From: CAIXPS01 sp034430115
GTDB taxonomy: Bacteria > Chloroflexota > Anaerolineae > J036 > Brachytrichaceae
DNA length: 21,933 nt
Assembly (NCBI GenBank): GCA_034430115.1
Contig: DAOUFG010000168.1
Location: forward strand, 1 to 21,933
Direction: 5' to 3'
Shown here: positions 8,401 to 15,790 of the stretch, one piece after another
Layout: every line of letters starts with the position of its first letter
How positions within the stretch are numbered: position 1 is the first letter of the stretch
Translations under genes and position numbers: made by a program
Notes under the pieces: generated by a model
Databases searched by the model: none
Told to the model about the DNA's origin: nothing
The model's input: only the letters and a program-made list of their open reading frames with translations

Positions 8401-11400
8401 TGCGGCGCGACGAAGGAAAGCTGTGCTTCGCCGCGCGCGTCGCTGGTGGCGGGGAGGCTGGTGATAAGCTCATCGTTCGTCGCGTAGCGCCACTGGCCCG
8501 TGGCGGCGTCATAGCTGTTCTGCCATTCGCGCCGATAGATCAGCACGTCGAACGTCTTATCGGCCAGGCGTTGGCCGGCCCAATCCACGCTCACCAGGGA
8601 CACGGTGGCGGGTTGTGTCGCGCGGACCATGTAGCCCGAGAAGGCGATGCCGATATAGTAGCTGGCCGGATGCAGCATCACGCTGCTGCGCCCTGCGATG
8701 GGCTGGTTGTCGGCGCCGGTGGCGACGGCCTCGATGCTCAGCGAGAGCGGCCCGCTATAGGGCTGGTTCTGGCTGTCGCGCAGTTCAAGCGAGATGGGCA
8801 GGCTGAGGCTGAGCCGGCCGAGTTCGTCCGTGTTGCCGCTCCCCTGCATCAATGGCTGGGCGGGCGACTGGTAGCCTGGATATTGGAAGCAATCGAAGCA
8901 GTACCACGGGTCGTCGCTATCGCTGAAGGTGTATTCGTCCAGTTGGGGCGGGTCGAACGTGGTTTGCGTAGCGAGCACGTTCCATGTCACCGGCCGGTTG
9001 CGTAACCCGCCGCCGGAGAGGTAGTGCGCCTCGATCGTGGCGCTGAGCGTCTGCCCGCGCGCCAGTTCGCTCGCGCCAGGCGAAACGAGCACCTCATATT
9101 CCGGCGGGCGATAGGCCGATACGCTAAACTGCGTGTAGGCCAGCCCGTTGTTGTTCGCGTCGGCGCTGATGTTATAGCTGCCCAGGGGCGCATTTCCCGC
9201 CAGGGTGAGCACCGTTTGGAAGGCGCCATACGCGTCAACGGGTTGCATTTGATCGAGCAGGTTGTTGCCCTGCGCGTCGTCGATGCGCAGATGAATGACC
9301 TGGGCGCTCGCTGGCAATGAATAGGCCACGTCATCTTCCCGCCGCACGATGCCGCGCACGAATACCTGCTGCCCCGGGCGATAGATGGGCCGATCGGTAT
9401 ATAGATAGGCGCGTAAGGATGTGCCGTTGTCGCCGTAGTAACCGTATGAACGCATGGCCGGCAGGTCGAAGCTATAGGCGCTGATGCCGCCCTGCCAGTT
9501 GCTCGCAACCGCGGAGAAGCGCTCCCCGGTGATGGCGAGCATCTCGTAATAGCCGCTGGTTGACTGGGCCGCATCGAGCATGACCTGCGCCACCCCGTTG
9601 GCGTCGGTCGTGGCCGTGCCAGCGGGCGTCACTTCCAGTTGCTCTTTGTAGCGCGCCGCGCTGAAGTTCACCGTTAGCCCGCTCACCGGCTTGCCGGATT
9701 GCAGATCGGTAGCCCACACCAGTGCCCCGCCGGGTTCGCTCTTCAGGGTCAGGTTTACTTCCGAGACGACCAGCACAATTTCCTGGTTGAAGCGCTCGGT
9801 GGAAATATCGGGCGATTTGATGCGTAGCTGATAGGCACCCGGTTTGAGTTGGCCGCCGTTGGGCGCCAGGTCCAGCAAGACCTGCGTAAGTTTGTTCGCC
9901 GGCGTGTCGATTGGCTGTTGCCACTGCCGCACGATAGGGCCGGGAGCCGGTCTGGCCTGGTTATCTTGTAACAGGAAGCGCGCATTGGAAGCGTCGTATG
10001 TGCGCAGTTCAAAGTCTAGCCGGCTGACGTTTACCACGCCGGCGGCCAGGCGCGCGGGTTGGTAGGCGTTCAAAGTTGCTACGCCGTTGGTTTGAATATA
10101 GACACCCGGCGCCAGGTTGCCCGTGTGAAAGGCGACGCGCAAGGCTTCTTGAGTCAGGTTGCCATACGGGTCGGCGATGCCGGGAGAGATATCTGCCACG
10201 TAATCCGTCGCTGCCTGTGAGCCGAAGTACAAAATGAAGCTGTGATCGTAGGTGTTGTAGTAGGTATAAACCAGCGCGGGCGAAAGGACGGGCGTCATGC
10301 TCAGGTGCGGCACGACGGTCGCCGGGTCGATATCCGTGTTGAAGTAAATGATGAACGCCATGCCCGGCACGGCATCACCGGCGCCATCGGCCGGCTGGGT
10401 GCCGGTGATGCGCGGCAAAGGCACGCTCCGGAAGGTGGATTGCCATGCTTCTTGCGATCCGTCCCCCCCGTTGCGGCTGAGCACGCCTGCCGCGACGCGC
10501 AGCGTGTAGGTGCCGTCGAAAGCCAGCTTCGTGCTGGGTGTGAAGGTGAGCGTGTCGCTCAATACGCTTGCTTCGCCTGATACCGCCGTGCCGGTTGACG
10601 CCAACAACTGAAATGCCGCGCGTGCGCTTGCTGCATCAACATCCTGGTTGAACTGAACGGTGATGGGGGTATCCACGCGCGCAGGGGGGCCTTGCGGGTC
10701 GGGCGAGACGCTGATGACTTTCGGTGCGGCGGTGCTGAACGTCCAGCGATAGTCACCAGCAAGCGGGTTGCCGTCGGTGTCCTTCAGGTTGGCGCTCAAG
10801 AGGGCGGTGTAGGTCGTTCCGCCGGGGAGCGGCTGTTTGGGCCGGAAGGCCAGCACCGAGGTGTTCAACCATTCTGGCTCGCCTTCAATCGGCGGGTCAA
10901 AACTGAGCGGTTGTGGCAAGGCGCTTTGCTCATTCAGCGTGGTCAGCGGCACGACTGGCCGATTGAAGATCACCGTTATGACCGTCTCAGGGTCGATCTC
11001 TTGTGCGCCGGAAGCGGGGATGGTCTGCCCCACTTCCAGGTTGCCTTGCGTAACGAAACGAAACTGGTAAGGCTCGCGCAAAGTGGTGCCGTCGCTGGCG
11101 CTGGCCGATTGTGTCAGTGCCACGTCGATCACTGTGTTGCGCGGGAGTGGCTCAGCCGGTTTAAAAACGAAGGTGCGTTCATTCATCCAATCAATGCTGC
11201 CTTGTAGCGCCGGGCGCAATGTGAAGGCGTTTGCCACCGAAGCTTGATTCATTGGACGATCAAACACAAGTTCGATTGCGCCATCGGGGTTCAATCGCTC
11301 ACCTGCTTCGGGCGTGCGCTGAACCACGATTGGCGCTGCGGCATCTTGTGGGCCGGGTGTGTAGGGGACGCTCAATGGAGGCGTCAGCGCGGTTGCGGTG

Positions 11401-11549
11401 GGTGGCACAGGCGTGGATGTTGGGGGGGGGGTGGGCGTCGCCGTAGGAAGATTGGGCTGACATGCCGCTATAAGTAGCATGCAAATAACAACTCCGGCCA
11501 GTATGGCGTCACGAAAGGCCGAATGTTCCGAGCATAGACGGTTGCGCAT
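5442..11549 (-). CDS. Giant alpha-2-macroglobulin family lipoprotein lacking the thioester motif
   Basis: Bacterial alpha-2-macroglobulins are envelope proteins thought to trap attacking proteases. This 2035-residue protein starts with a lipoprotein signal (hydrophobic stretch 15-29, lipobox LIAAC, C30) and a Pro/Thr linker (35-60). Several Ig-like (Big_5-type) repeats follow, about 70-475. An MG-type module with DRPIYRPGQQVFVRG lies near 715-730, a bait-region-like module with SYLPGQTADI near 1100, and the A2M core near 1318-1360 (YWAPNITTDAQGRA ... LPDNLTTWVVRAVG). The alpha-helical domain spans about 1535-1850, and the C-terminal domain RDDRVVLYA...PEVFGRSDG ends the protein. Where thioester-forming relatives have CxEQ before SRxLP, this protein has HAEA (1547-1550) before SRFLP, so no thioester can form. 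ATG 11549 has AAGGAG five bases upstream. The usual partner gene, a class C penicillin-binding protein, is absent here. Confidence 0.93.
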   Translation of the reverse strand: MRNRLCSEHSAFRDAILAGVVICMLLIAACQPNLPTATPTPPPTSTPVPPTATALTPPLSVPYTPGPQDAAAPIVVQRTPEAGERLNPDGAIELVFDRPMNQASVANAFTLRPALQGSIDWMNERTFVFKPAEPLPRNTVIDVALTQSASASDGTTLREPYQFRFVTQGNLEVGQTIPASGAQEIDPETVITVIFNRPVVPLTTLNEQSALPQPLSFDPPIEGEPEWLNTSVLAFRPKQPLPGGTTYTALLSANLKDTDGNPLAGDYRWTFSTAAPKVISVSPDPQGPPARVDTPITVQFNQDVDAASARAAFQLLASTGTAVSGEASVLSDTLTFTPSTKLAFDGTYTLRVAAGVLSRNGGDGSQEAWQSTFRSVPLPRITGTQPADGAGDAVPGMAFIIYFNTDIDPATVVPHLSMTPVLSPALVYTYYNTYDHSFILYFGSQAATDYVADISPGIADPYGNLTQEALRVAFHTGNLAPGVYIQTNGVATLNAYQPARLAAGVVNVSRLDFELRTYDASNARFLLQDNQARPAPGPIVRQWQQPIDTPANKLTQVLLDLAPNGGQLKPGAYQLRIKSPDISTERFNQEIVLVVSEVNLTLKSEPGGALVWATDLQSGKPVSGLTVNFSAARYKEQLEVTPAGTATTDANGVAQVMLDAAQSTSGYYEMLAITGERFSAVASNWQGGISAYSFDLPAMRSYGYYGDNGTSLRAYLYTDRPIYRPGQQVFVRGIVRREDDVAYSLPASAQVIHLRIDDAQGNNLLDQMQPVDAYGAFQTVLTLAGNAPLGSYNISADANNNGLAYTQFSVSAYRPPEYEVLVSPGASELARGQTLSATIEAHYLSGGGLRNRPVTWNVLATQTTFDPPQLDEYTFSDSDDPWYCFDCFQYPGYQSPAQPLMQGSGNTDELGRLSLSLPISLELRDSQNQPYSGPLSLSIEAVATGADNQPIAGRSSVMLHPASYYIGIAFSGYMVRATQPATVSLVSVDWAGQRLADKTFDVLIYRREWQNSYDAATGQWRYATNDELITSLPATSDARGEAQLSFVAPQAGTYHVVARGEDEAGRRVQSGRFLWATGEGAVSWLRENNDRIHLIANQSSYLPGQTADILIPSPFSGTHYALVTVERGHILQHDVIAVSSSSQVYHLPLQDSFTPNVYVSVVLFQGGQPDFKVGYVNLPVQPVQRVISITLTPAQSIAQPGEMISYTLQATDSTGQPVSGQFSLDLVDKGILNLLPRTENAIVQAFYSQRGTRVQTAAGLSVSGNRVANDAQQLMQRQALAYDTAKAAMPAATAAPAVLAMIGNESAASTTAPSNSIQVREDFADTAYWAPNITTDAQGRAVVSIKLPDNLTTWVVRAVGVDAQTRVGEGTVNVIATKPLLIRPVTPRFLVVNDVVQLGAVVNNNTMTAQTAVVALSQAGGITLSTPISQQVTIPAQGEAEVHWTASVGTDESVNLVFSVANDAYADASRPRLATAPDGGLKVNRYSAPEVVGTAGELDAAGGRTEVIALPPRLDTTQGELTVRLEPSLAASMQAGLTYLENDSNEHAEAVLSRFLPNVLNYQALQQFSIRDAALEAKLQTLVSDSLAKLYTIQNGDGGWAWWSDLPSNPHISAYVVFGMLRARQAGFTVSDDALQRGLAYLRGTLKDTDTLRQYYEFNQQAYVLYVLGESGQGDANRVGQLYDARDKLSLYARALVALSIGKANPQDARLKTLFADLNGQAIQSATGTHWEEQYVDWWAMNTDTRSTAIILSALATLDPTNKLAPNVVRWLMMARTDGIWHTTQETAWSLIALTDWVRATGELQADYDFQAILNEQPIASGQASAQTLTQTVTVNVPMASLLRDVSNRLNILRGDGPGRLYYTAHLKAYLPVPSIKAVDRGIQVLRRYTRADCTEGVKCPEVTQVKVGDVIRVNLTLIAPGDLYYVQLEDPLPAGADIVDTALATTSQIAEGPALRPAAQTLYRWWWYWYSRTEMRDDRVVLYANQLGKGTYEYSYTFRATSAGQFNVIPAFANEQYFPEVFGRSDGMLLEIGE

Positions 11550-11566
11550 ATGGGCTCCTTGATCTT

Positions 11567-11589
11567 GTGTGCGCTCTTTAGACGCACAC
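11567..11589. promoter_or_regulatory. Inverted repeat in the macroglobulin leader
   Basis: GTGTGCG (11567-11573) and CGCACAC (11583-11589) form a 7-bp stem with a 9-base loop, directly upstream of the Shine-Dalgarno sequence of the macroglobulin gene. It could be an operator or a 5'-UTR hairpin. There is no evidence for which protein, if any, binds it. Confidence 0.3.
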
Positions 11590-11599
11590 GGCGCATACT

Positions 11600-11627
11600 T
11601 TGTTCCTCTAATTAATACTGGTACAAT
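11600..11627 (+). promoter_or_regulatory. Candidate promoter of the peptide transporter genes
   Basis: A TTGTTC (11600-11605) and TACAAT (11622-11627) pair with a 16-base spacer lies in the divergent region between the macroglobulin and transporter genes. It would leave a leader of about 140 bases before the first permease gene. The -10 box is good and the -35 box is weak. No further gene is visible in 11550-11773. Confidence 0.35.
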
Positions 11628-11773
11628 AACGCACTAATTCTCGCGTGTGGCTTCATTCGCGGGCACCACGACCGTGCTTGCAGTGAACTAGTCTACGACA
11701 TGCATTTTTCATCATACATGGTAGAAAGAATCGTGAAAACACAAGCTCGTTCGATTATGGGAGTGATACGCCG

Positions 11774-12691
11774 ATGAGTGCTACCCAAGCCAACCCGGTC
11801 GCACCCGGCGCATCGGCCGAACCGCTGCGAACGATTGAGTCTCGCAGCATGTGGCAAGATGCCTGGCATCGCCTGATCCGTGGTAGCAATGGCCGTATCG
11901 GCCTGGTCGTCGTTGCTATCATTTGTCTGATTGCCATTTTTGCCCCAATCGTTGATCCGTATGACGCATCGATAGACAGCAACATGTCTATCTCTCGCCA
12001 GGGTCCGTCGCTGCAACATATTTTCGGCACCGACCGTATCGGGCGCGACGTCTTCCGGCGCGTGATGCACGGCACCAGCTATTCACTGGTCGTGGCAATG
12101 GCGGCGATTATCGTCGGCAACGTCCTTAGCACGGGCATAGGAATGATTTCAGGTTACTTTGGCGGCAGCATCGATTTCATCATCCTGCGTATTATGGAGT
12201 TGATGCAAGCCTTCCCCTCCATTCCCCTGGCGATTGCCATTGTGGCGATCATAGGGCCTGGATTGATCAGCACAGTCCTGGCGATCACAGTCGTTGGCAT
12301 CCCAGGTGGTATGCGTGTGGCACGTGCCATGACGTTGGGTTTGCGCAACCTGGACTACGTGGAAGCCTCTCGTTCGCTGGGAGGGAATAGCAATCACATC
12401 ATGATGCGCCATATCCTGCCCAACTTGATTTCCTTCGTGGTAGTGAGTGCCACGTTGGGCGTTGGAGGCGTGATCCTGACCGCTGCCGCCCTGGGGTTCC
12501 TGGGGTTAGGCGCTCAGCCGCCTGCGCCGGAATGGGGCGTGATGATCGCCGATGCAGTTCCGTTCTTGCGCCAGTCACCGCATCTTGCATTGTTCCCCGG
12601 CCTTGCTATTATGATAACGGTGCTTGGGTTTAACTTACTCGGTGATGGCCTGCGCGATGCGCTGGATCCGTCCCTGAGTGGTACTGCTTAA
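11774..12691 (+). CDS. Peptide ABC transporter permease, DppC/OppC type
   Basis: This is one of the two membrane subunits of a dipeptide/oligopeptide (or nickel) importer. The 305-residue protein has a cytoplasmic N-terminal segment, a first membrane helix near 42-60, the DppC-type motif HIFGTDRIGRDVFRR (82-96), four to five further helices (for example 105-127, 152-175, 219-246, 272-290), and the EAA loop YVEASRSLGGNSNHIMMRHI (195-214) that contacts the ATPase. GGGAG lies 10 bases before the ATG. It is the first gene of the set; the binding protein follows after 118 bases and the second permease comes last, an unusual order. Confidence 0.92.
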   Translation: MSATQANPVAPGASAEPLRTIESRSMWQDAWHRLIRGSNGRIGLVVVAIICLIAIFAPIVDPYDASIDSNMSISRQGPSLQHIFGTDRIGRDVFRRVMHGTSYSLVVAMAAIIVGNVLSTGIGMISGYFGGSIDFIILRIMELMQAFPSIPLAIAIVAIIGPGLISTVLAITVVGIPGGMRVARAMTLGLRNLDYVEASRSLGGNSNHIMMRHILPNLISFVVVSATLGVGGVILTAAALGFLGLGAQPPAPEWGVMIADAVPFLRQSPHLALFPGLAIMITVLGFNLLGDGLRDALDPSLSGTA

Positions 12692-12706
12692 TCCTGAGCA
12701 ACTTGT

Positions 12707-12715
12707 GGAGGTGAT
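12707..12715 (+). promoter_or_regulatory. Orphan Shine-Dalgarno-like sequence
   Basis: GGAGGTGAT is a nine-base perfect complement of the usual 16S rRNA 3' end, but no ATG, GTG or TTG lies at a workable distance: the next ATG (12729) is 17 bases from GGAGG and opens only 12 codons. The real start of the following gene (12810) has its own GGAGGAG at 12796-12802. Confidence 0.4.
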
Positions 12716-12809
12716 TAACTTCGGTCAAATGCCTATTCACGATTTATCGAATAAACGAAATATGTAAGACCAAACAGCACTCAATCGAATCTTTCGGAGG
12801 AGAGAATAG

Positions 12810-14579
12810 ATGTCTATTAATAAAACACAGTTGAGCCGCCGGCAATTCCTAACCCTCGCCGGCACGTCGGCCACCATTGGCCTGCTCGCAGCGTGCGGTG
12901 CAGCAACCCCAACCGCAGCCCCCGCCACTTCGGCCCCGGCTGCCGCCGCTGCGACCGATACTCCGGCTGCCGCTGCGCCTGAAGCGACTGCGACAACCGC
13001 CGAGGCCGCCGCTGCCGAAGCGACCGCCACCACCGCCCCCGCGGAAGGCGCCGCAACTGAGATGACCCTGATCCAGGGCCGTGGTGCAGACTCCACCGCG
13101 CTCGACCCAGGCATCGTCACCGACGGTGAGTCGGCCCGCGTATGCTGGACGATCAATGATCCACTGGTCGCAATCGAAGGCAAGACGACCAAGGTCATGC
13201 CATGGTTGGCTGAATCGTTCGAGACCACCGATAGCAAAGTCTGGACGTTCAAGCTGCGCAAGGACGTCAAGTTCCACGATGGTACGGATTGCGACGCCGA
13301 TGCGATCAAGTTCAACTTCGACCGCTGGAGCCAGAAGGACTTCAAGTATCGCTATGCTTCCCAGAAGTATGAATACTGGGACAACGAGCTAAGCCAACTG
13401 GTTGACAGCTACAGAGTGGTTGACGCCACCACCTTCGAAGTGACCCTCAAGCAGGCCACCACGCTGATCCTGCCTAAGCTGGCGATCTTCTCGTTCGGTA
13501 TCGTCAGCCCCAAGGCTGTGCAGGAGCAGGGCGAGAAATACGCCACGCAGACCGGCACGCCCGTCGGCACCGGCCGCTTCAAGTTTGATTCCTGGGTGCC
13601 CAACGACAAGATCACGGTCGTCCGCAACGATGACTGGTGGGGCGGCAAGGTCCAGTTAGACTACACGCAGGAACCGAAGGTCAGCAAGTTGATCTTCCGC
13701 TCGATCCCCGACAACAGCGCCCGCTTCGCCGAGTTCCAGGCCGGAACGCTGGACCTCTCGGACCTGGCCCAGACCGACCTGCTGACGTTGGAAGGCAACC
13801 CCGATTACGACATCGTGCCGGCGCTCTCGTTGAGCACAGGTTACATCGCGTTCCAGCAAGCCACCAAGCCATTCGACAAGCTTGAGGTTCGCCAGGCAAT
13901 TGCCCACGGCGTAGACTGGGCCGCCATCGTCAAGAACTTCTACGATAAGTATGCCGAGCCTGCCGGTGGCTTCCAGCCGCCCGCGATCCTGGGTCACAAC
14001 CCGAACATCAAGCCCTATGAGTACGATCAGGAGAAGTCCAAGGAATTGCTGAAGACCGCCGGCCTGCCCGATGGCTTCACTGCTGATTTCTGGTACCTCC
14101 CTGTGATCCGCGGCTACTTCCCCGATGGAAAGGCGATCGCCGAAGCAATCGCGGCCGACCTGGCCAAGATCGGCGTCAAGCTCAACCTGAAGACCGAAGA
14201 CTGGTCCGCTTACCTGCAGGACCGCGCCGATGGCAAGTTCCCGATGTGGATGTTGGGCTGGGGCTCCGACAACGGCGACCCCGACAACTTCATCGGCTAT
14301 CACTTCCTGTATGCAGATGGCAAGAACCCCAACAAGGAAGATGCCTACAAGAACGACAAGCTGCAGGAATTGCTGCGCGAGGGCCAGGTTGAGTCTGACT
14401 CTGCAAAGCGCGAGAAGATCTACCAGGATGCCGAGCAAATCGTCTATGACGAAGTGCCGAGAATCGCTGTCGCATGGGTTACTACCCCTGCCATCTTCCC
14501 GAAGCGCGTGAAGGGCTGGATCAATCCTCTGGCCGTGTTCCGCGATTGGTACGAGTTCTACTCTGTCGAGCGCTCGTAA
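12810..14579 (+). CDS. Peptide ABC transporter substrate-binding lipoprotein (SBP family 5)
   Basis: The extracellular receptor of the importer captures peptides and delivers them to the permeases. This 589-residue protein has a twin-arginine signal (SRRQFLTLAG, 9-18) joined to a lipobox (LLAAC, C29), so it is probably exported folded by Tat and lipid-anchored. An Ala/Thr/Pro-rich low-complexity linker (about 30-84) follows, then the SBP_bac_5 domain with LAESFETTDSKVWTFKLRKD and VKFHDGTD, and a C-terminal segment with QDAEQIVYDEVPRIAVAW. GGAGGAG lies 7 bases before the ATG. Family 5 also binds nickel, haem and opines, so the substrate is not certain. An inverted repeat follows the stop codon. 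Confidence 0.93.
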   Translation: MSINKTQLSRRQFLTLAGTSATIGLLAACGAATPTAAPATSAPAAAAATDTPAAAAPEATATTAEAAAAEATATTAPAEGAATEMTLIQGRGADSTALDPGIVTDGESARVCWTINDPLVAIEGKTTKVMPWLAESFETTDSKVWTFKLRKDVKFHDGTDCDADAIKFNFDRWSQKDFKYRYASQKYEYWDNELSQLVDSYRVVDATTFEVTLKQATTLILPKLAIFSFGIVSPKAVQEQGEKYATQTGTPVGTGRFKFDSWVPNDKITVVRNDDWWGGKVQLDYTQEPKVSKLIFRSIPDNSARFAEFQAGTLDLSDLAQTDLLTLEGNPDYDIVPALSLSTGYIAFQQATKPFDKLEVRQAIAHGVDWAAIVKNFYDKYAEPAGGFQPPAILGHNPNIKPYEYDQEKSKELLKTAGLPDGFTADFWYLPVIRGYFPDGKAIAEAIAADLAKIGVKLNLKTEDWSAYLQDRADGKFPMWMLGWGSDNGDPDNFIGYHFLYADGKNPNKEDAYKNDKLQELLREGQVESDSAKREKIYQDAEQIVYDEVPRIAVAWVTTPAIFPKRVKGWINPLAVFRDWYEFYSVERS

Positions 14580-14595
14580 CCGTTCTGATTGTTAA

Positions 14596-14630
14596 TAGCG
14601 AGGGCGCATTCATTGAGTGCGCCCTCGCTA
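14596..14630 (+). terminator. Strong hairpin between binding-protein and permease B genes
   Basis: A perfect 13-bp stem, TAGCGAGGGCGCA (14596-14608) with TGCGCCCTCGCTA (14618-14630), and a 9-base loop follow the binding-protein stop by 16 bases. There is no T-run after it, so it may be an attenuator or a 3'-end stabiliser that raises binding-protein mRNA over permease B rather than a full terminator. It ends 13 bases before the next ATG, which has no Shine-Dalgarno sequence. Confidence 0.65.
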
Positions 14631-14643
14631 GTCGAATCTACAG

Positions 14644-15645
14644 ATGACCACGTACATCATTCGTCGTATTCTCGTCGTTATCCCCGTTATTATTGGGGTC
14701 TCGATTCTTTCGTTCTTTTTCGTGCACATGATCCCAGGCGACCCGGTCATCGCAATGCTGGGTGAGCGTGCCAGGCCCCAAGATATTGCGGAATATAAGG
14801 CGCAAATGGGCCTGGATCAGCCGATCTACGTCCAGTATCTCCGCTACGTAGAGGAACTCTTGAAGGGCAACATGGGGACGTCCATCGTCAATAAGGTGTC
14901 TGTCTCCAAGACGCTTTCCTATCGGTTGCCTGCTACGATCGAATCCATTTTCTTTGCATTGATTATCGGTATCGTGATAGGGGTAGGCATGGGGATCATT
15001 GCCGCCCTGAAACGTAACACGTTGATCGATACCGGCGCCACCTTGTTTGCTTTGACGGGTGTTTCCATGCCCGTCTTCTGGTTAGCCCTGATCGTTATCT
15101 ACTTATTTGCGGTCAACATCAAGCTTCTTCCCCCCGGCGGCCGCTTGAGTTCTGAATACACCATTACAACGGTGACCGGCTTCTACACCATCGACAGCCT
15201 GTTGATGGGGCGATTGGACATTTTCTGGGATGTGATCAAGCACATGATTATGCCCAGTGCCGTGCTGAGTACGACGGTGATGCCCAGCATCATGCGTCTG
15301 ACGCGCGCCTCGATGCTGGAAGTGTTGCAAAAAGATTACATCCGCACTGCCCGCGCAAAGGGGCTGCAGATGAACAAGGTCATCATGAAGCACACGCTGC
15401 GTAACGCGTTGTTGCCCGTGATTACCGTCATCGGCCTGCAGATCAGCGGGTTGCTGGGCGGCGCGATTTTGACGGAAAACGCCTTCTCGTGGACTGGCAT
15501 GGGGCAGTGGTTCTACCAGGCCATCGTTGGGCGCGATTATCCGGTGATCCAGGCGTCCATCTTGTTGAACGCGATCATCTTCGTTATCATGACCATGCTG
15601 GTCGATATTTCCTACGCCTTTATCGACCCACGCATCCGCTACTAG
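14644..15645 (+). CDS. Peptide ABC transporter permease, DppB/OppB type
   Basis: This is the second membrane subunit of the importer. The 333-residue protein begins with the DppB-type start MTTYIIRRILVVIPVIIGVS and the motif FVHMIPGDPV (26-35), continues with GMGTS-like NMGTSI (76-81) and several membrane helices (about 9-28, 101-122, 132-158, 200-215, 255-275, 300-322), and has the EAA loop YIRTARAKGLQMNKVIMKHT (232-251). The end VDISYAFIDPRIRY is typical of the family. No Shine-Dalgarno sequence is visible before the ATG. No ATP-binding subunits (DppD/DppF) follow; a repeat and a peptidase gene come next, so the ATPases must be encoded elsewhere or shared. Confidence 0.93.
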   Translation: MTTYIIRRILVVIPVIIGVSILSFFFVHMIPGDPVIAMLGERARPQDIAEYKAQMGLDQPIYVQYLRYVEELLKGNMGTSIVNKVSVSKTLSYRLPATIESIFFALIIGIVIGVGMGIIAALKRNTLIDTGATLFALTGVSMPVFWLALIVIYLFAVNIKLLPPGGRLSSEYTITTVTGFYTIDSLLMGRLDIFWDVIKHMIMPSAVLSTTVMPSIMRLTRASMLEVLQKDYIRTARAKGLQMNKVIMKHTLRNALLPVITVIGLQISGLLGGAILTENAFSWTGMGQWFYQAIVGRDYPVIQASILLNAIIFVIMTMLVDISYAFIDPRIRY

Positions 15646-15649
15646 CGAA

Positions 15650-15776
15650 GGTTAGAGATTTGAGACTGGAGAATTGAAATTGACGATTGACCGTTGACGA
15701 ATGAATCATCTCACCTTTCGTCATTCGCCTTCCGTCGATCACTCATCTCCAATCTCAAATCTCCAATCTCATTTTC
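15650..15776. repeat. Modular palindromic repeat, type II core
   Basis: It has the same style of outer arms as the type I copies: left GGTTAGAGATTTGAGACTGG and onward (15650-15681), right ACTCATCTCCAATCTC and onward (15741-15776). The inner core differs: GACGATTGACCGTTGACGAATGA-like bases at 15682-15704 pair imperfectly with 15716-15740 (TCGTCATTCG...CGTCGATC). It lies between the co-directional permease B and M28 peptidase genes, and its right arm ends 14 bases before the peptidase ATG, so it forms most of that gene's leader. Confidence 0.8.
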
Positions 15777-15790
15777 ATATCTGATTTCAA

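Noticed and set aside
12817..13277. Frames rich in Arg/Pro or Gly opposite and beside the binding-protein linker
   Set aside because: They are shadows of the Ala/Thr-rich low-complexity linker in the real frame.
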